This document shows, in pieces, positions 41,836 through 53,334 of a DNA stretch of 64,000 nucleotides. Below the pieces are notes generated by a model. It was not told where the DNA came from and did no database searches. It was given only the letters and a program-made list of their open reading frames with translations. The DNA is from Paramacrobiotus metropolitanus (lineage: Eukaryota; Tardigrada; Eutardigrada; Parachela; Macrobiotidae), in contig NW_026570279.1 of NCBI RefSeq assembly GCF_019649055.1, positions 1 through 64,000 of the forward strand. The letters are read 5' to 3'. The translations under genes and the position numbers were made by a program. Within the stretch, counting starts at the first letter, position 1. Every line of letters starts with the position of its first letter.

Positions 41836-42690
41836 GTGATGATGGTAGATATGAGAATGTGAAAGTTAAAAACAAAAATGTAATTGGAATACTAAAGGTG
41901 GTGCGGTTTCTGGTATGTTTGGAAAAAATTATTGGAGAAAGGTCATGGTTGCTTATTGCCGTGCGATTGTTGCAATATTTTAGTTGCATCTGATTTGAAT
42001 GGTGATAATTCAGGAATGTTACATAGTGATTTAACAGCTGATGCTAGACTACGTGCAGGATGTATGACTTTTCGTGAGCATAAAAATTTTGATTTTGTGT
42101 TTACGATTTACGGCGAAATTGTTTAGATATTGGTAGAGAAAATTGGTTAAATGATCTCGGTTAAATGGAAGTCCAGGCAGTGCGTATAGTACAGCCTTTT
42201 TCGACAATATTGCATTTAAAAAATAGCTTAACAAAATGTGTAGTGCAATTATTTCATGTAACTAGTGATCCTAGTGAAAATTTCGAATGTTTGCTACCAC
42301 GTCCGGCTACAGATTGTTTACTAGCTGTATGTCAAGCTAAAAAAAATGATTTTGATAATTGTAGTCGAAAAGTCATTTATTCTGTTGATTTTAATACTGT
42401 CTATAAGGCGCTTGATTTTTTGATTTCTAATAACGGGTTTTTTGATTTTGGAATTATTCTATGACTGAAAATCACAAACTGGATTAGAAGAAAAAAGCGT
42501 ATCCTAATCTATTTCCGTTTGGTTATGGTGGTTTAACTGATGATCGGCCTTAAAGTATTTCTCCTGAAAAATATTTTAAATTGCGTCTTTTAAGTGCAGA
42601 AAATAGGTTTCAAAAAGATTGCTCATACGTTTTCGAGCTCTAAACCTTTATCAACGGGATCAGGTAGAACGGACGATTAATTATGTTCTT
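41721..42690 (+). pseudogene. Helitron-like element, N-terminal region of Rep/helicase protein, decayed
   Basis: From ATG 41721: CDRKKCMREYMRDYRKKRKT, the basic 'EYMR-YR-KRK' start common in Helitron proteins. Later pieces in several frames read DLTADARLRAGCMTFREHKN, VIYSVDFNTVYKALDFLIS, AYPNLFPFGYGGLTDDRP and SISPEKYFKLRLLSAENRFQ, which match the Helitron-like N domain ('FP-LFP-G-GG--D-RP--LSPKKYF-LRLLS-D-RF'). Stops and frame changes are frequent, and it breaks off near 42690 into the inverted copy of its own 5' end. It may belong to the same family as the PIF1 remnant at 35445. Confidence 0.7.
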
Positions 42691-42694
42691 AAAA

Positions 42695-43195
42695 ATTATC
42701 TTCCTTGCTACTTCATTATCTTCCTTGCTACAATTGCCATCAGTTTCCATTTTGCGGTTTTTTTCTATAATCACGCACATACTCACGCATGTATTTCTTG
42801 CGATCACAACAGTTTCCATTATTTTATTAGAAAACCAATACTTAAAAGAAACTAACTATGAAAGAAAACTTATCAAATTATACTCAACCTAAAAAGACCA
42901 AAGCCAAACAATACGCAACAACCTAAATCAGTACGCTTCCGAAATTCTAAACCGGCCATCAGAAAATAACCAAAAAGAAAAACATTTTCCTCATTGCATA
43001 TGCTTCGTCAAATCCATAATAACTTAAACACAACTTTCCTCAACTTCTAATATACCCACCGAACTTAAAAAATCCAGTCAACAAACCAATTAACCAAACA
43101 TTTTCTCGAACAACCTTTAATGTACGTCCTAGCCTACATCCGATATACGAACCACCCGTTACTACACATCCAAGACTCTCAGTGCAAGAAATAAT
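42695..43195. repeat. Right copy of the inverted duplication, Helitron 5' end on the minus strand
   Basis: On the minus strand this reads an ATG and a diverged version of the CDRKKCMREY start, shifted by small indels, then the same upstream sequence as 41340-41720. Confidence 0.75.
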
Positions 43196-43210
43196 AGTTC
43201 GCTCCATTAA

Positions 43211-43364
43211 GGCGCGATTCAAGTATTACGTAACGGAAATTTTCAACTTTTTCGACCACCCCCCACCCTTTTGTGACCTTTATCCATGTATTACTTATGG
43301 GCGGGTAACGCCAGCCGGACCCACCCCCCACCCCTGAGCCGTTACGTAATACTTGAATCGCGCC
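43211..43364. mobile_element. Small Harbinger-type MITE, 154 bp
   Basis: The ends GGCGCGATTCAAGTATTACG TAACGG and the mirror CCGTTACGTAATACTTGAAT CGCGCC are perfect over 26 bp. TAA flanks it on both sides (43208-43210 and 43365-43367), as expected of the TWA targets of PIF/Harbinger elements. The interior is C-rich and non-coding. Confidence 0.9.
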
Positions 43365-45095
43365 TAAGCAATCCTTTCTTGACTACACATATTACTACTA
43401 CCAAAATGACTGTGTAAACCTATGGAAAGTTACTGACTAAATGCGCAATTTTCAAGTTCCCAACTGTAGTAAAGAAACACCCACAACCTCTCATGTTTTT
43501 CATGCACTCACAAAATTCTTTCCCCTACTATTATTATTCCTTTTATATACACAAATCCGAAATTATTTTAAATCCCAGTATTCCTCTTTCTTATACCGAA
43601 GCTGCCGCTACACAATCGAGAGATTGTCCACGTAGTGTATTGTACATGCATGAAAGTTGATTTCCCGGTTTCCCGCACCGGTTTCCCTCACCGGTTTCCC
43701 GCACCGCACTCATAAACATTATTTTAAATTGTTTTATGATACTATGTAGCTGAATGATTCGCACGCTGGCACGAACACTGTTTGTGCTCACAACAAAATT
43801 TCCACTTCTGTGTGCTCCCAAAGACTGTTTTTGTTTTAATTGGTTTATCACATCTCGTAGTCAAGTGCTTTGTATACATAAATAAACAAACCGTTTATGC
43901 GCGCAACATTCGATAGGGGCGTTATAGTTGTAACAGAACTCCAAATATTTACTAAAAGTCTCTTTATGAACCGCTATCCTTCTATAATTAAGCGTAAGCT
44001 ATTTGAAAAACGTGCTAGAAAAGTGAATCGGTGTGAGAACCTTATTTCATGCACTTAAAACTTATTTCACAATTCTCATAGGCGTTGTTCTGTGGCTTTA
44101 CTTTACTGTGCACGACTCGCTTTATGCTCGGAAATAACCTAGCAGGCTCTGTCAACTGGACAGCCGTGGTAATAATTTGGATAAATCAAGCCTACAGGTA
44201 CAGGTACAATTACTGAAAAAGCGACACGATTGTAACTGTAAGTATGCAGATTTATGGGGATTCAATTTGAATTCAAAAGCTTTTGCTAACTTTATTGGTC
44301 AAATCAAACACAAGGCGCAGTGTATCCACACATAATAGATTAATACAAGAACGAGTTACAACAGGTAAATCTCATTTAATTCATCCGCTTCCCCATCGGT
44401 CCCGAGTTTTAGTGTAAATTTTTTTACGAGAGCAGCATTAGAAAAGATTCATTCGGGTACGCCAGCGGGTTGCCCACCCGCACCCGGACATTTGGGAGTG
44501 TGACATTTCGCCAGTTCAATTGAATTCCAAGGACGACTATTCCTCGGCGAAATGCCGCGGTGCCAGCCCACTCACCAGTGATTAATGGCTGTGTATAACC
44601 AGCCCGTTAAAAATTTTGCTAATAAAAAATTTTCTGTTTTGGGCTTTTTATCAGATCTATTGGCAACGCAGTTTTTGTCCGCTGCGGGTTATCACAACGA
44701 TCTTACGCGATCGGCGCTTGATGTGGACGTTCATTAAGGTGTCTCTCCATAGCCTTGTATGTCGAAGCGTACTGGCTGAATAATAAGGATACCTAACGTA
44801 CAGGTGCAGGACGCAGGTAACCCGAAATTGGTATCTTCTGCGGGTGACACGGGTGACACATTAGCCAATTTCAGTGTTTATACGGAAAATGTATTTCATG
44901 AATGGAGCGGGGATACTTCCAAATAAGTCGAAGAAAAAACCGCACTTTTCAGTGCGGTTACTCGTATTTTGACGGCGCAAAATTCACCCACCGACCGAAG
45001 TGTTTGATTTATTATGCCTCGGGTTTTGCTTCCATGGCCTCGACATCGCATTTCATAAAATAAACCTGTCCAGTTTGAAATATTTTAGTTGACTG
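43365..45095. other. No gene seen; one small GC hairpin
   Basis: There are no supported exons. At 44938-44959 AACCGCACT and AGTGCGGTT form a short stem-loop. CCGGTTTCCC repeats three times near 43661-43700. Confidence 0.5.
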
Positions 45096-45338
45096 CTATG
45101 GGTGGGCGGTGTAGTGTGTGGGATGGTTGATGCCAGCCAGTTGGTCTATACAACGAGATAAGCACTGATGGAGAGGAGCGACTGCTTCAAACAAACTGTC
45201 ACATCCCACAACAGTCTCCATATGTTGATCTGCAGCATACACGCAAATCCAGTTGCACACTGCAATCCAAGCAGCCGGCATAACATTCTTAATTTTCTTT
45301 CTGCTATTAGATAGCACGCATACCACTTTCTTGTGCAT
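45096..45338 (-). CDS. Small Cys-containing open frame, unknown
   Basis: From ATG 45338, 80 codons with a central hydrophobic stretch (VMPAAWIAVCNWICVYAA) and six cysteines, ending LSRCIDQLAGINHPTH. It could be a short membrane or secreted peptide, or chance. There is no splice, promoter or homology support, and the orientation is opposite to the GPCR gene that starts 300 bp away. Confidence 0.2.
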   Translation of the reverse strand: MHKKVVCVLSNSRKKIKNVMPAAWIAVCNWICVYAADQHMETVVGCDSLFEAVAPLHQCLSRCIDQLAGINHPTHYTAHP

Positions 45339-45644
45339 TCTTTGTTTTAAGAATTCTCTCAGACGGCCCGACCGCCGCAGACTTATTTAATTCACATCGC
45401 GATTTTTATGGCATTTGGAATGCTAAGCCGGTAGGCTGGTTTGTTCCGGCCTGGGAAGAATAGCAGTAAGGATATTCGGTGGTACAACTCCCATAACACA
45501 GCCGTTTAAACCGACATCGCCAGGTTAGTTCGCTCTGGGCAGGTTGTCACTAATTCTTTCGAGGAGAATCCGTTGTACACATGTTTTTCGCAATTCGGTT
45601 GTTATATACAATGTACATCGGACCATCGGCGAATGTCTTAGGAC

Positions 45645-48600
45645 ATGGACTCCACAGAAGAAAACGCTGCCTTTTATGCCCTTTTGAACTGCACAACAAA
45701 CAGCTCGGCGGATGTGCTGATGTTCCTGAACCAGAGCGATCCCGGCTACCTAACCCAGAGATACAACTACATCAGCATTCTGCTCAGTTTGGCCTGTTTC
45801 GGTGTGGTGCTCAATGCCAGCATGATCGCGCTCCTACTGAAGAGTGCCTTGTATCGTCATTCGACTCTGAGCATACTGGTAGGTTAGCAATCGCGTATAT
45901 CTTGAAGTAATTCTGTAACGACAAAATCTCAGATCGTTGAATAATTATCCCGCTTTTATTCTGGCACCCAGACCCAGTAATTATGCTACACGGACTGAGC
46001 TGCACTTACATAATTATGTAAAGAAAAAATAAGACGTAAGGAGATGATGAACGATGATGAAGGAGAAGCCATCTTTTCCTTCATCATGATTCCTGGGAAC
46101 TTTCGAGAGAAAGAATAACTGGGGGAATTTACGACAAAATCAGAATATGTATCGGTTTATTTCAAGACAACAGACAACAGCCATGCAACCATATGGTTGT
46201 TTCAAGACAACGATACCGCACACGAGCTTTTCCCTTTCGGCCGGTTAGTACTCTTCCGGAATGCGTAACAGTTTTCTGGAATGCGATTGAAATTTCACAG
46301 AAAACTCTATGCTGAAGATTTAAAAAGCAAGAAAATGCACTTTAAAGTTTAAATAACAAAAAATTCGGTTTTGATTAGGAAAAATTTTCCAGAACTATCG
46401 AATATTGCTTTTTGATTTTCTTTGTGAGGTGTGGCAATAAAGCAAAAGAAATAATTTTGAAATGGCGTTGCTCGAAAACAAACTGATGCGGAATCAACCG
46501 ATCTGCCTCAACGATACACAGAAATATGCAGCTGCCAGCGTTAATCGAACGTGACATAGGGTGAGAGCTAACGAGCGTACACTATTTTAGCCACAGTGTA
46601 ATCGTGCGCCTGAAATAATACAGATAGCTGCGATTAAGAATAATGAAAACACAGATAATTTACGAGTAGAAATGAGGCAGCGTCTCGAAAATCCACATGT
46701 CATGCGAGATAATTAATGGGCCTGCCTGAACGCAGTGAATTAGTTTCGTTGTTATGGTCAATTAGACGTTTGCATCGCGCGTGTATGCTAAAGTTAATGG
46801 CTTGCCTGAATGCAGTGAATTAGTTTCGTGCTTATGGCCAATTGGGTGTTTGCATCGAGCATGTAAACTTCAGCAGCTGAAGTTTATGATACCGCTGTTT
46901 TGCATAATAACAACAATATTATACAAGAACTTATCACCAAGAAGTATTTTCAAGGTTTCTGGGGTTTCTTCAGATGTTTCATTTTAAATATTGTAACTAG
47001 TGTTTGGTTTTAACAATACGGGATCGTCCGAGATTTTCCGACTGTTAGCAAAATTTGTAGAGGACTAATAGCGATCTACAAATCTATCTATTACGATACC
47101 TTCCTTCTGTGTGCCATTCGTCGTGCTCCGGTATTGGGGTCGTTGCTCAAAAACTGAATCTACTGGTTCGCTAACCGGCTAACGATATTTTTACTGTTTT
47201 GCGGGGGCATAATTTTGTTTGTATTTCTTTTTGCAGTCAATGCAGTTGTTTGCCGCTAATTTGTTGGTGTCGGTGTTTTGTCTGCTGGCTGACGGGATTT
47301 GGAACATCACCGTGCAGTGGTTGGGCGGGGATTTTCTCTGCAGAATCATCAAGTTTTGCCAGATGTTCAGGTGTGTTTTACAACTATCTCACCAGTGCGC
47401 TCCACTTGGCCGCAGACCGCACCCTCATCGAACAACGCAGTGGTGTGCTGGTTCCGACTTCCGCATTGTCGCACGATACGGAAGTCAAAATCATCAGATA
47501 GTATGTCCGATACAGTAGGGAGGACGCGGATGTAATGATCCGGCGCGCAACGAGCGGGGTAATTGACTGCGCGCACGCACGCCGTTGTCCGCTGCAGCTC
47601 AGCTGTAAAACACGCGCGCCTTTTAATGGCACGGCGGGAATCGGCTTTTAGTACTTCCATACACGACATAATCAGAATCGACTGGGGACTTAAGCATGCC
47701 GGTGTTCGCGCTGGTCTCTACTGCAAGCGTTGACAAAGCTAACCGTCGGACAAATGCTTCTCATATGGTCCCTGCGCAAAGTGGGCGCATTCAATATTAT
47801 AGCCAGCTTCTCATTTCAGTTGCGTGGTATCGACGGAAATCGAGATCGCAGCTCAGCGAAAAATGCGTCTCATAATTTTAAAATCATCAACAAATATACC
47901 ATATTCCAGAAAAGAATTAGGGAATACAGAAATACACCAACTGGCGTGTCCAGTCTGAAAATATGCTTTACTGCACTTGATTTAATTATGGCAGTACCTC
48001 AGTTACAGCAATAACAAAATAAATAAAAGGTTTATTTACAGATCTAAAATTTAAAACATCGAAATGGTTATGAACAGAAACTGAACAATTAGTCAACGAT
48101 AAACACCTACTTAATTAAAGATTTTTACGTTTTAGAATATTTTGGTCTCTTTAACTTGACATAAAAACTGCCAGATCATTAACAGGTACGCAGCGCAGAT
48201 AGAGACGATAAATTAGCCAAACTAATGTGATCACTACCAAGATATACCGGAAGTCGCCGCCAGCGTTAGCCAACAATTAGACCACACACGGTTTCCTGAA
48301 CAAACCCATTTCTTTTATCAAACAAATTAAACGCCACTGGGAAACCGGCTTAGTGCAATGAAAGTAAAATGCTCTGATCCGGGATCGAACGCTGTAATTT
48401 GCCGCAGATCATGCCTTACGGTCTAAACGCTTACGCACACGCACACGTCGACAATTCCCTTGTAAAGTATTGTTGTCATTTCTATATTTAACCTTATATC
48501 ATCTGCTGCAGTACACTGATTTAAAATAAATATATTTCAGTTTATACGCAGCAAACTTAATCCTCACCGGGATGAGCATTGAGACCTGCATTACTGTGAC

Positions 48601-50848
48601 CTTTCCGCTGAGTAAATCCAGTAAGGTGGAGAGTCGATCGCGGGTGAAGGCCATCAGCGGATTCGCCTGGATCGTCTCGTCGTTGTGCAGCGTACCACAG
48701 GTAGATAAATTATCGGTTGCGGAATAATCTGTACAGGCGTCATCGTTGGTGAATTAGCATTCAGGGTGGTCAAGGTCACGTCTAATTGCTGAAGATAGCT
48801 GTTGTCGCTAGACAAAAATTTGCATCGTCTAACTGGATAAAAATTTGTAGCGATTAAAAGTTACCATAATTAACATTAAGGTACCCAAAACTGCACTAAA
48901 TTAGGTTTTAAACCTTAAACTTTAACCCTGAGCTGAGTAATATTATGACTTATGACTTATTTATGAGACACCATAAATGAACAGAAGAATGTACGAGGCG
49001 TCGGGCGACATAAGAAGCACATAGGCGACATTAGGGGCCTTATGTTAAAAAAACAATCGAGCATAACATAACAGTTACCATAAGGCACCTGTTATCGTAT
49101 GGTCGATTGTTTTTTGCTTTTTAATGTTATGTAAAAATATCAAAAAAACAGACGGATATTGCAAGAGATCAAAATGCCTTTTTCTGGGCCTGAATCAAAT
49201 TCAACGTAACATGGATTACCACGAAGCGGTTTTACTCGTACATACACTCGTTAAATAAATTTCCAAAAGCGCCAATTTGGGTAACTCTTAAACGTGTCGA
49301 ATATTACCCATTCAAAAAGCATAAGTATGATATTGTGTCAGCATATCTCTTGGTTAATATTCCACGGGAAATAATGACGAGAATATTCTTCATCGAGTAT
49401 TTTTGCAGGCGGTGATTTTCCATACGGAGCGCGCGCCTATTTGCGCCGAATTCTATCAGTGCGTTACGCATGGCTTCTACTCGAGCGCCGATCAAGAGCT
49501 AGCCTACACCTTAGCTACTCTTATCGTCATGTGCTTGGTTCCATTATGCATTATTATTATCTGCTATTTGGTCATTTCCGTGGCGATTACCAGAGAATCA
49601 CGGATTGCGGCCGGGAGTCCTGGTAGGCGGTCAATTGAAAGTTTGAAACTGAAGAAACAACTTCACACTATTTTCCGGTTATGATTCCGGGATGTTTGAA
49701 TTACATACTATTATCAAGGCCCATTAGATTTCGATTACTGTCAAGCTGAGGAATGCCAGTTACTGTCATGCCTGGAAACTTGAGCTGACGTATACAGAGT
49801 ACTATCGCTTAAACAGAATTTTTTTTAGCCGGTTCCAAAAATAAACAAAAATAATTTGTGTAGGAGTCCGCGTAATAATAAATCGTCAGTTAATTATAAG
49901 GAACAACAAATGCAGTTCTGGCTGTTAATACCGAAATTTTTCAGGAAAGTGTAATAATTTATTTAATTCTTTTTCTCTAGATCCTGCCGTTAATTCGAGA
50001 ATTTGCCCCTGTCACATAGAAGAAACCAGCACACCCATGCCTAGTGCACAGAACAGCGCGATGCCGTGTCCCAGCAGTACGGGCCAGGGTAAACGGCTGT
50101 ACCGGAAAACCCGGAAGATATCCTTGTGGATGACTTTCAGTACGGCTGCCAGCTTCGTTATTTGTTGGGGTGAGTGTGAATAGCACGTATAGCAGCTGGA
50201 AAGCATTAATGGTACTTGCCGTTACCAAATATCAATTGCACTTTGCCTACGGCGTAACGATCAAATTAAACTTCTTATTTGGTTGGCTCTAACATAAACC
50301 GCGTTCCCCGTAGTATCCCTTAATATTAATTCAGCCGTTAACATCAGCCGTTACTTGACGGTGCCCTGGTGCATTGTAGTGCCTTACTATGTGGGAATGC
50401 TGGGGTATTTGTTCCGTTGGAGCATTTCCACTCAAACAATGACTACAATTTTCTGTCTAGGTAAGCGATGCTCTTATGCAAACGAGAAAAGCTTACACAT
50501 AAAGCGACATACGTTTGTTAAGAAATTATAAAAGGATGGTATATAATAAATCGGATATAATAATAGCCAGGAAAAGCAGGGTAAGATACCATAGTTTTTG
50601 TGTGAATTTTTATGCCTTTTTTATGCCTTTATACTTTTTGAAATACCAGCTAACCAGCTACTAAACTGAAACAAATTGCAGGAATGAGTTTTTCGGTGGT
50701 CAATCCAATTATTTTTGGTGGATTTTTGCTGACCCGTCAGTCCACCTGGAGCAACCAACAATGGCACTGGACAGCTAGACGACCTTTTTTTTTCTCGTCC
50801 CTCTTCTTAGCAGAGCATGCACCGCATTTTGCATCATTATTTTGCTGA
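45645..50848 (+). CDS. Peptide GPCR of the GnRH/AKH/corazonin receptor type, seven exons
   Basis: Exons 45645-45878, 47237-47370, 48541-48700, 49409-49622, 49981-50169, 50380-50460 and 50682-50848 join in phase to 392 residues. The N-terminus carries NCT and NQS glycosylation sites. TM1: YISILLSLACFGVVLNASMI. TM2: LFAANLLVSVFCLLADGIWN. TM3 spans exons 2/3: FCQMFSLYAANLILTGMSI, followed by ETCITVTFPL. TM4: ISGFAWIVSSLCSVPQ. ECL2: FYQCVTHGFYSS. TM5: TLATLIVMCLVPLCIIIICY. TM6 spans exons 5/6: MTFSTAASFVICWVPYYVGM. TM7: GMSFSVVNPIIFGGFLL. The MS(L/I)-PL, SVPQ, QCVT-GFY and CWVPYYV motifs are those of GnRH/AKH/corazonin-type receptors, which sense neuropeptides, usually through Gq or Gs. DRx is changed to ETC. 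Confidence 0.88.
46717..46870. repeat. Direct duplication of about 75-80 bp inside intron 1 of the GPCR gene
   Basis: GGGCCTGCCTGAACGCAGTG and GGCTTGCCTGAATGCAGTG begin two successive copies that both continue AATTAGTTTCGT, TTATGG and AATT...GTTTGCATCG. Confidence 0.8.
48383..48440 (-). repeat. tRNA-like relic with A-box and B-box words
   Basis: The minus strand reads GCGTTTAGACCGTAAGGC and, 25 bases on, GCGTTCGATCCCGG, which resemble the internal pol III A and B boxes of tRNA or a tRNA-derived SINE. The stems do not pair well and there is no cloverleaf, so it is not a working tRNA. Confidence 0.35.
49048..49118. repeat. Hairpin AAAAAACAATCGA / TCGATTGTTTTTT
   Basis: AAAAAAACAATCGAGCATAA with AACAG is mirrored by CTGTTATCGTATGGTCGATT and GTTTTTT: a stem-loop of about 70 bp in intron 3 of the GPCR gene. 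Confidence 0.7.
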
Positions 50849-52469
50849 TTTTTGTTTGTTGACAATTTTTATTGTTTTTGGTAGCACAGTGACTGTGGCC
50901 GGAATATTTGGTGTTTGAACCGTTTGGTTACAATACATATTTGTGATATTGCGGATTTTGTGCTGTTTGTATGTTTTTCTGTAAGGAATTCGTGCTATTG
51001 GGTCAGCCTGCCTAAATGAGTTTATTGTCCTCTGCACCTAACAAATTTAGAGTGCGAATGAAATAAAACCAACTTACCATTCTACATATGTACCGCTCAG
51101 CTTGCACCAGTATGACCGCTACTGCAGAGGTCAAGCCTGCATCAACAAACAACTGTCTCGAAGTAGCAAGTGATGAAAATTACTGGTTGTACTTGGTAGA
51201 TTTATTTTTATAGAAGTATTCTAAACCAATCCAAAGACTAAAATAGTGTCAGTTAATGGACATAGTGTCCATCATTGAAATTAGTTTGTCCATCGTTGCT
51301 GCCAAATGTGTCCATTTTTGTAAAATTCAAATAAATTGTAAAATCTATATATTGGGGTCTTTCAATTTTAAATTAAATTTCTCGGCTCGGGTTTTCTTTA
51401 TTCTAAATGTTTGATCAGTTGAAATAATTTGTTTCATGCATATCTAAGCTTATACTCTCTAATCTCTACCGTACAAATACTGTCAGATCACCTTGCCGCG
51501 GTTTGCTACTTTGCCCGTCAAGGTGTATTTCGGCAGCCAGCTAGCAGTCGATGGGCCTGTCTTTTCAAGTACGAAACACATTAACTGAGTACAATACATA
51601 CCAACATCTTCACGCAAAATCAAAACTGTTTAATTTGCGGGGAGTGAAGGTAAGATGAAAAAGCGGTGCGAATTGCGGTTATAGAAAGATGGGATGGGAA
51701 TGAGTAACAAATAGGGCGGGTGATAATTTTATCTTTTTTTGACCAAGATCACGTGAAACTGCACCGTTTAAGCACCAAAAAATTAATTTTGTTCGCGCTC
51801 CGCGCGATTCTAAACACAGCATTACGTCGGTTTTAAGAAAAGCCGGAAAATGGACTTACCCAATGCGCTATCTTGTACGCGTACAGGCTTGGCCGACTGT
51901 TATCCTCATGCAGTTCAAGAAATTTGCGTCCATAATAAAACTCAACACACTGTTAGCTTGCACAAATTAAAGGCTAATTTCAAAAGCGGGTGAGAATGAG
52001 ACCGCAAAGGTGAAATGGGCCGAAAGTGAACTACGTAGCTGGATTGCAGCGTGATTTGTAGCTAATCCTACTTGTGGTTACCGGCTTCTTTCCTTATCTC
52101 CATCCAGTTCCAACCTCCTTATACCACAGCTTACAAAAAAAGAATTATCTATGTGTATTTTTTATCGAATTTCTAGCAGCAGTTTTCGGTGGCCGGAAGT
52201 GATCCGCGGCACTGCACCTATTGCCGTTCTGGCCAGGAGTTATCCGCTGTGCTGCACCTGTCGCTATTGCCGGAAGCAGTCCGCGGTACTGACCATTTTA
52301 ATGGAACTAAAGTCGTCAACCTTTCCGTCCACCTTCCCTAAAGGTCATTAACCTTTCTGTGCGGCGAATTTCCAAAGACGACAGAAACACAAATCAGCGC
52401 ACACAATAAAACAACGGAAAAGTGGAAACCCCGGCCGATGGATACTGCAGTTTAGCGACTCGGTTAGAG
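50849..52469. other. No gene seen
   Basis: It contains a degenerate threefold repeat at 52190-52300 (GCCGGAAGTGATCCGCGGCA, GGCCAGGAGTTATCCGCTGT, GCCGGAAGCAGTCCGCGGTA, each followed by CTG) and otherwise no motif or exon that I can support. The sequence just before 52470 is expected to hold a promoter if the small frame there is real. Confidence 0.5.
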
Positions 52470-52595
52470 ATGAGTTTCAACGCCTTCGCGGTTCTTTTGG
52501 TACTGATAACAAATGCAGATATCAGTGCGCACGAATTCTTTGATCCTGAGTGTTATCCTCAGCAGGAATTCATGGACCATGGAAAACGTGGATGA
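52470..52595 (+). CDS. Candidate short secreted peptide precursor with a GKR site
   Basis: ATG 52470 opens 41 codons: MSFNAFAVLLVLITNADISA looks like a signal peptide, followed by HEFFDPECYPQQEFMDH and GKRG, then TGA. Gly-Lys-Arg is the standard cleavage and amidation signal of neuropeptide precursors. The bases just after an AAAA run in this GKR codon group continue open in the other two frames: one gives LKKRLVPTAEMFPRAYGLSK with more dibasic sites, the other CPLQKCFPERMASPKG. A one-base loss here could therefore have cut a longer precursor. No homology is recognised and no introns are identified; a chance frame is quite possible. Confidence 0.35.
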   Translation: MSFNAFAVLLVLITNADISAHEFFDPECYPQQEFMDHGKRG

Positions 52596-53283
52596 GCTTA
52601 AAAAAAGGCTTGTGCCCACTGCAGAAATGTTTCCCAGAGCGTATGGCCTCTCCAAAAGGTTGGTGGCATTTAGCAGAAAGGTTGATGGAAAGATTCATGA
52701 CCTTTAGAAAAAGGCTGATGACCATCATTGAACGTCCGTCAACCATCGACGCGTCCACCTTTCTGCCGGCAACATGCGACCACCCCTTCGCCGACTTCCC
52801 GGACATACAGTGACCAGTGCAGATTCATTCCGGCTGTTTTTGGCCCCACCACTCTTTCTCTCCAGCTAGGAAGAACAATAGGAATTCGCGGTGCACGTTG
52901 GTGCGCTGTGGACTTGTGGGTGGCTGTGTTGCTCTACAAGGACGTTGCCATAAAGTATAACAACGCCGTACGTCTGGATTATCAATTTCTGCCGCAATGA
53001 ATCTACCACTGCCAACTCGCGACATCGGGGTACGAACCATATCACTGAAAGCTGTCTGCGTCTAGCAGTGGTAAAAGCGTTTTCGGGCGGTCACTCTGGG
53101 TTGTGGTTCAAAAGCATGTCGTCGGGTTCTCTAGGGCCCGTGTGTTGCCTGAGGTAGATTTCCAACGAGATTTCGGGCATCTTAGTGCTGCTGTCGGGCC
53201 GCGGAATATATTAAGCAAACAGTCAGTGTAAAAATTACACTGGGGGAAACAGGTTGACTTTCGACTGTACCTCATACGAAAAA

Positions 53284-53334
53284 ACGACTGCGGCATACTT
53301 TGCGGTGAGTACTGGTAAGTGGTATGCCGCAGTC
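53284..53334. repeat. Hairpin GACTGCGGCATAC / GTATGCCGCAGTC
   Basis: A perfect 13-bp stem with a 25-bp loop. Confidence 0.8.

Noticed and set aside
44938-44959. Rho-independent terminator-like hairpin (also 63244-63268)
   Set aside because: Bacterial-type terminators have no role here. Treated as ordinary inverted repeats.
47371-47501. Plus-strand frame with ALHLAADRTLIEQ that looks like a TM3/DRY region of the GPCR
   Set aside because: The donor at 47371 (GTGTGT) joined to 48541 gives a complete TM3 (FCQMFSLYAANLILTGMSI) in phase, so this stretch is intron.
48383-48440. tRNA gene on the minus strand
   Set aside because: A- and B-box-like words are present, but the T and acceptor stems do not pair.
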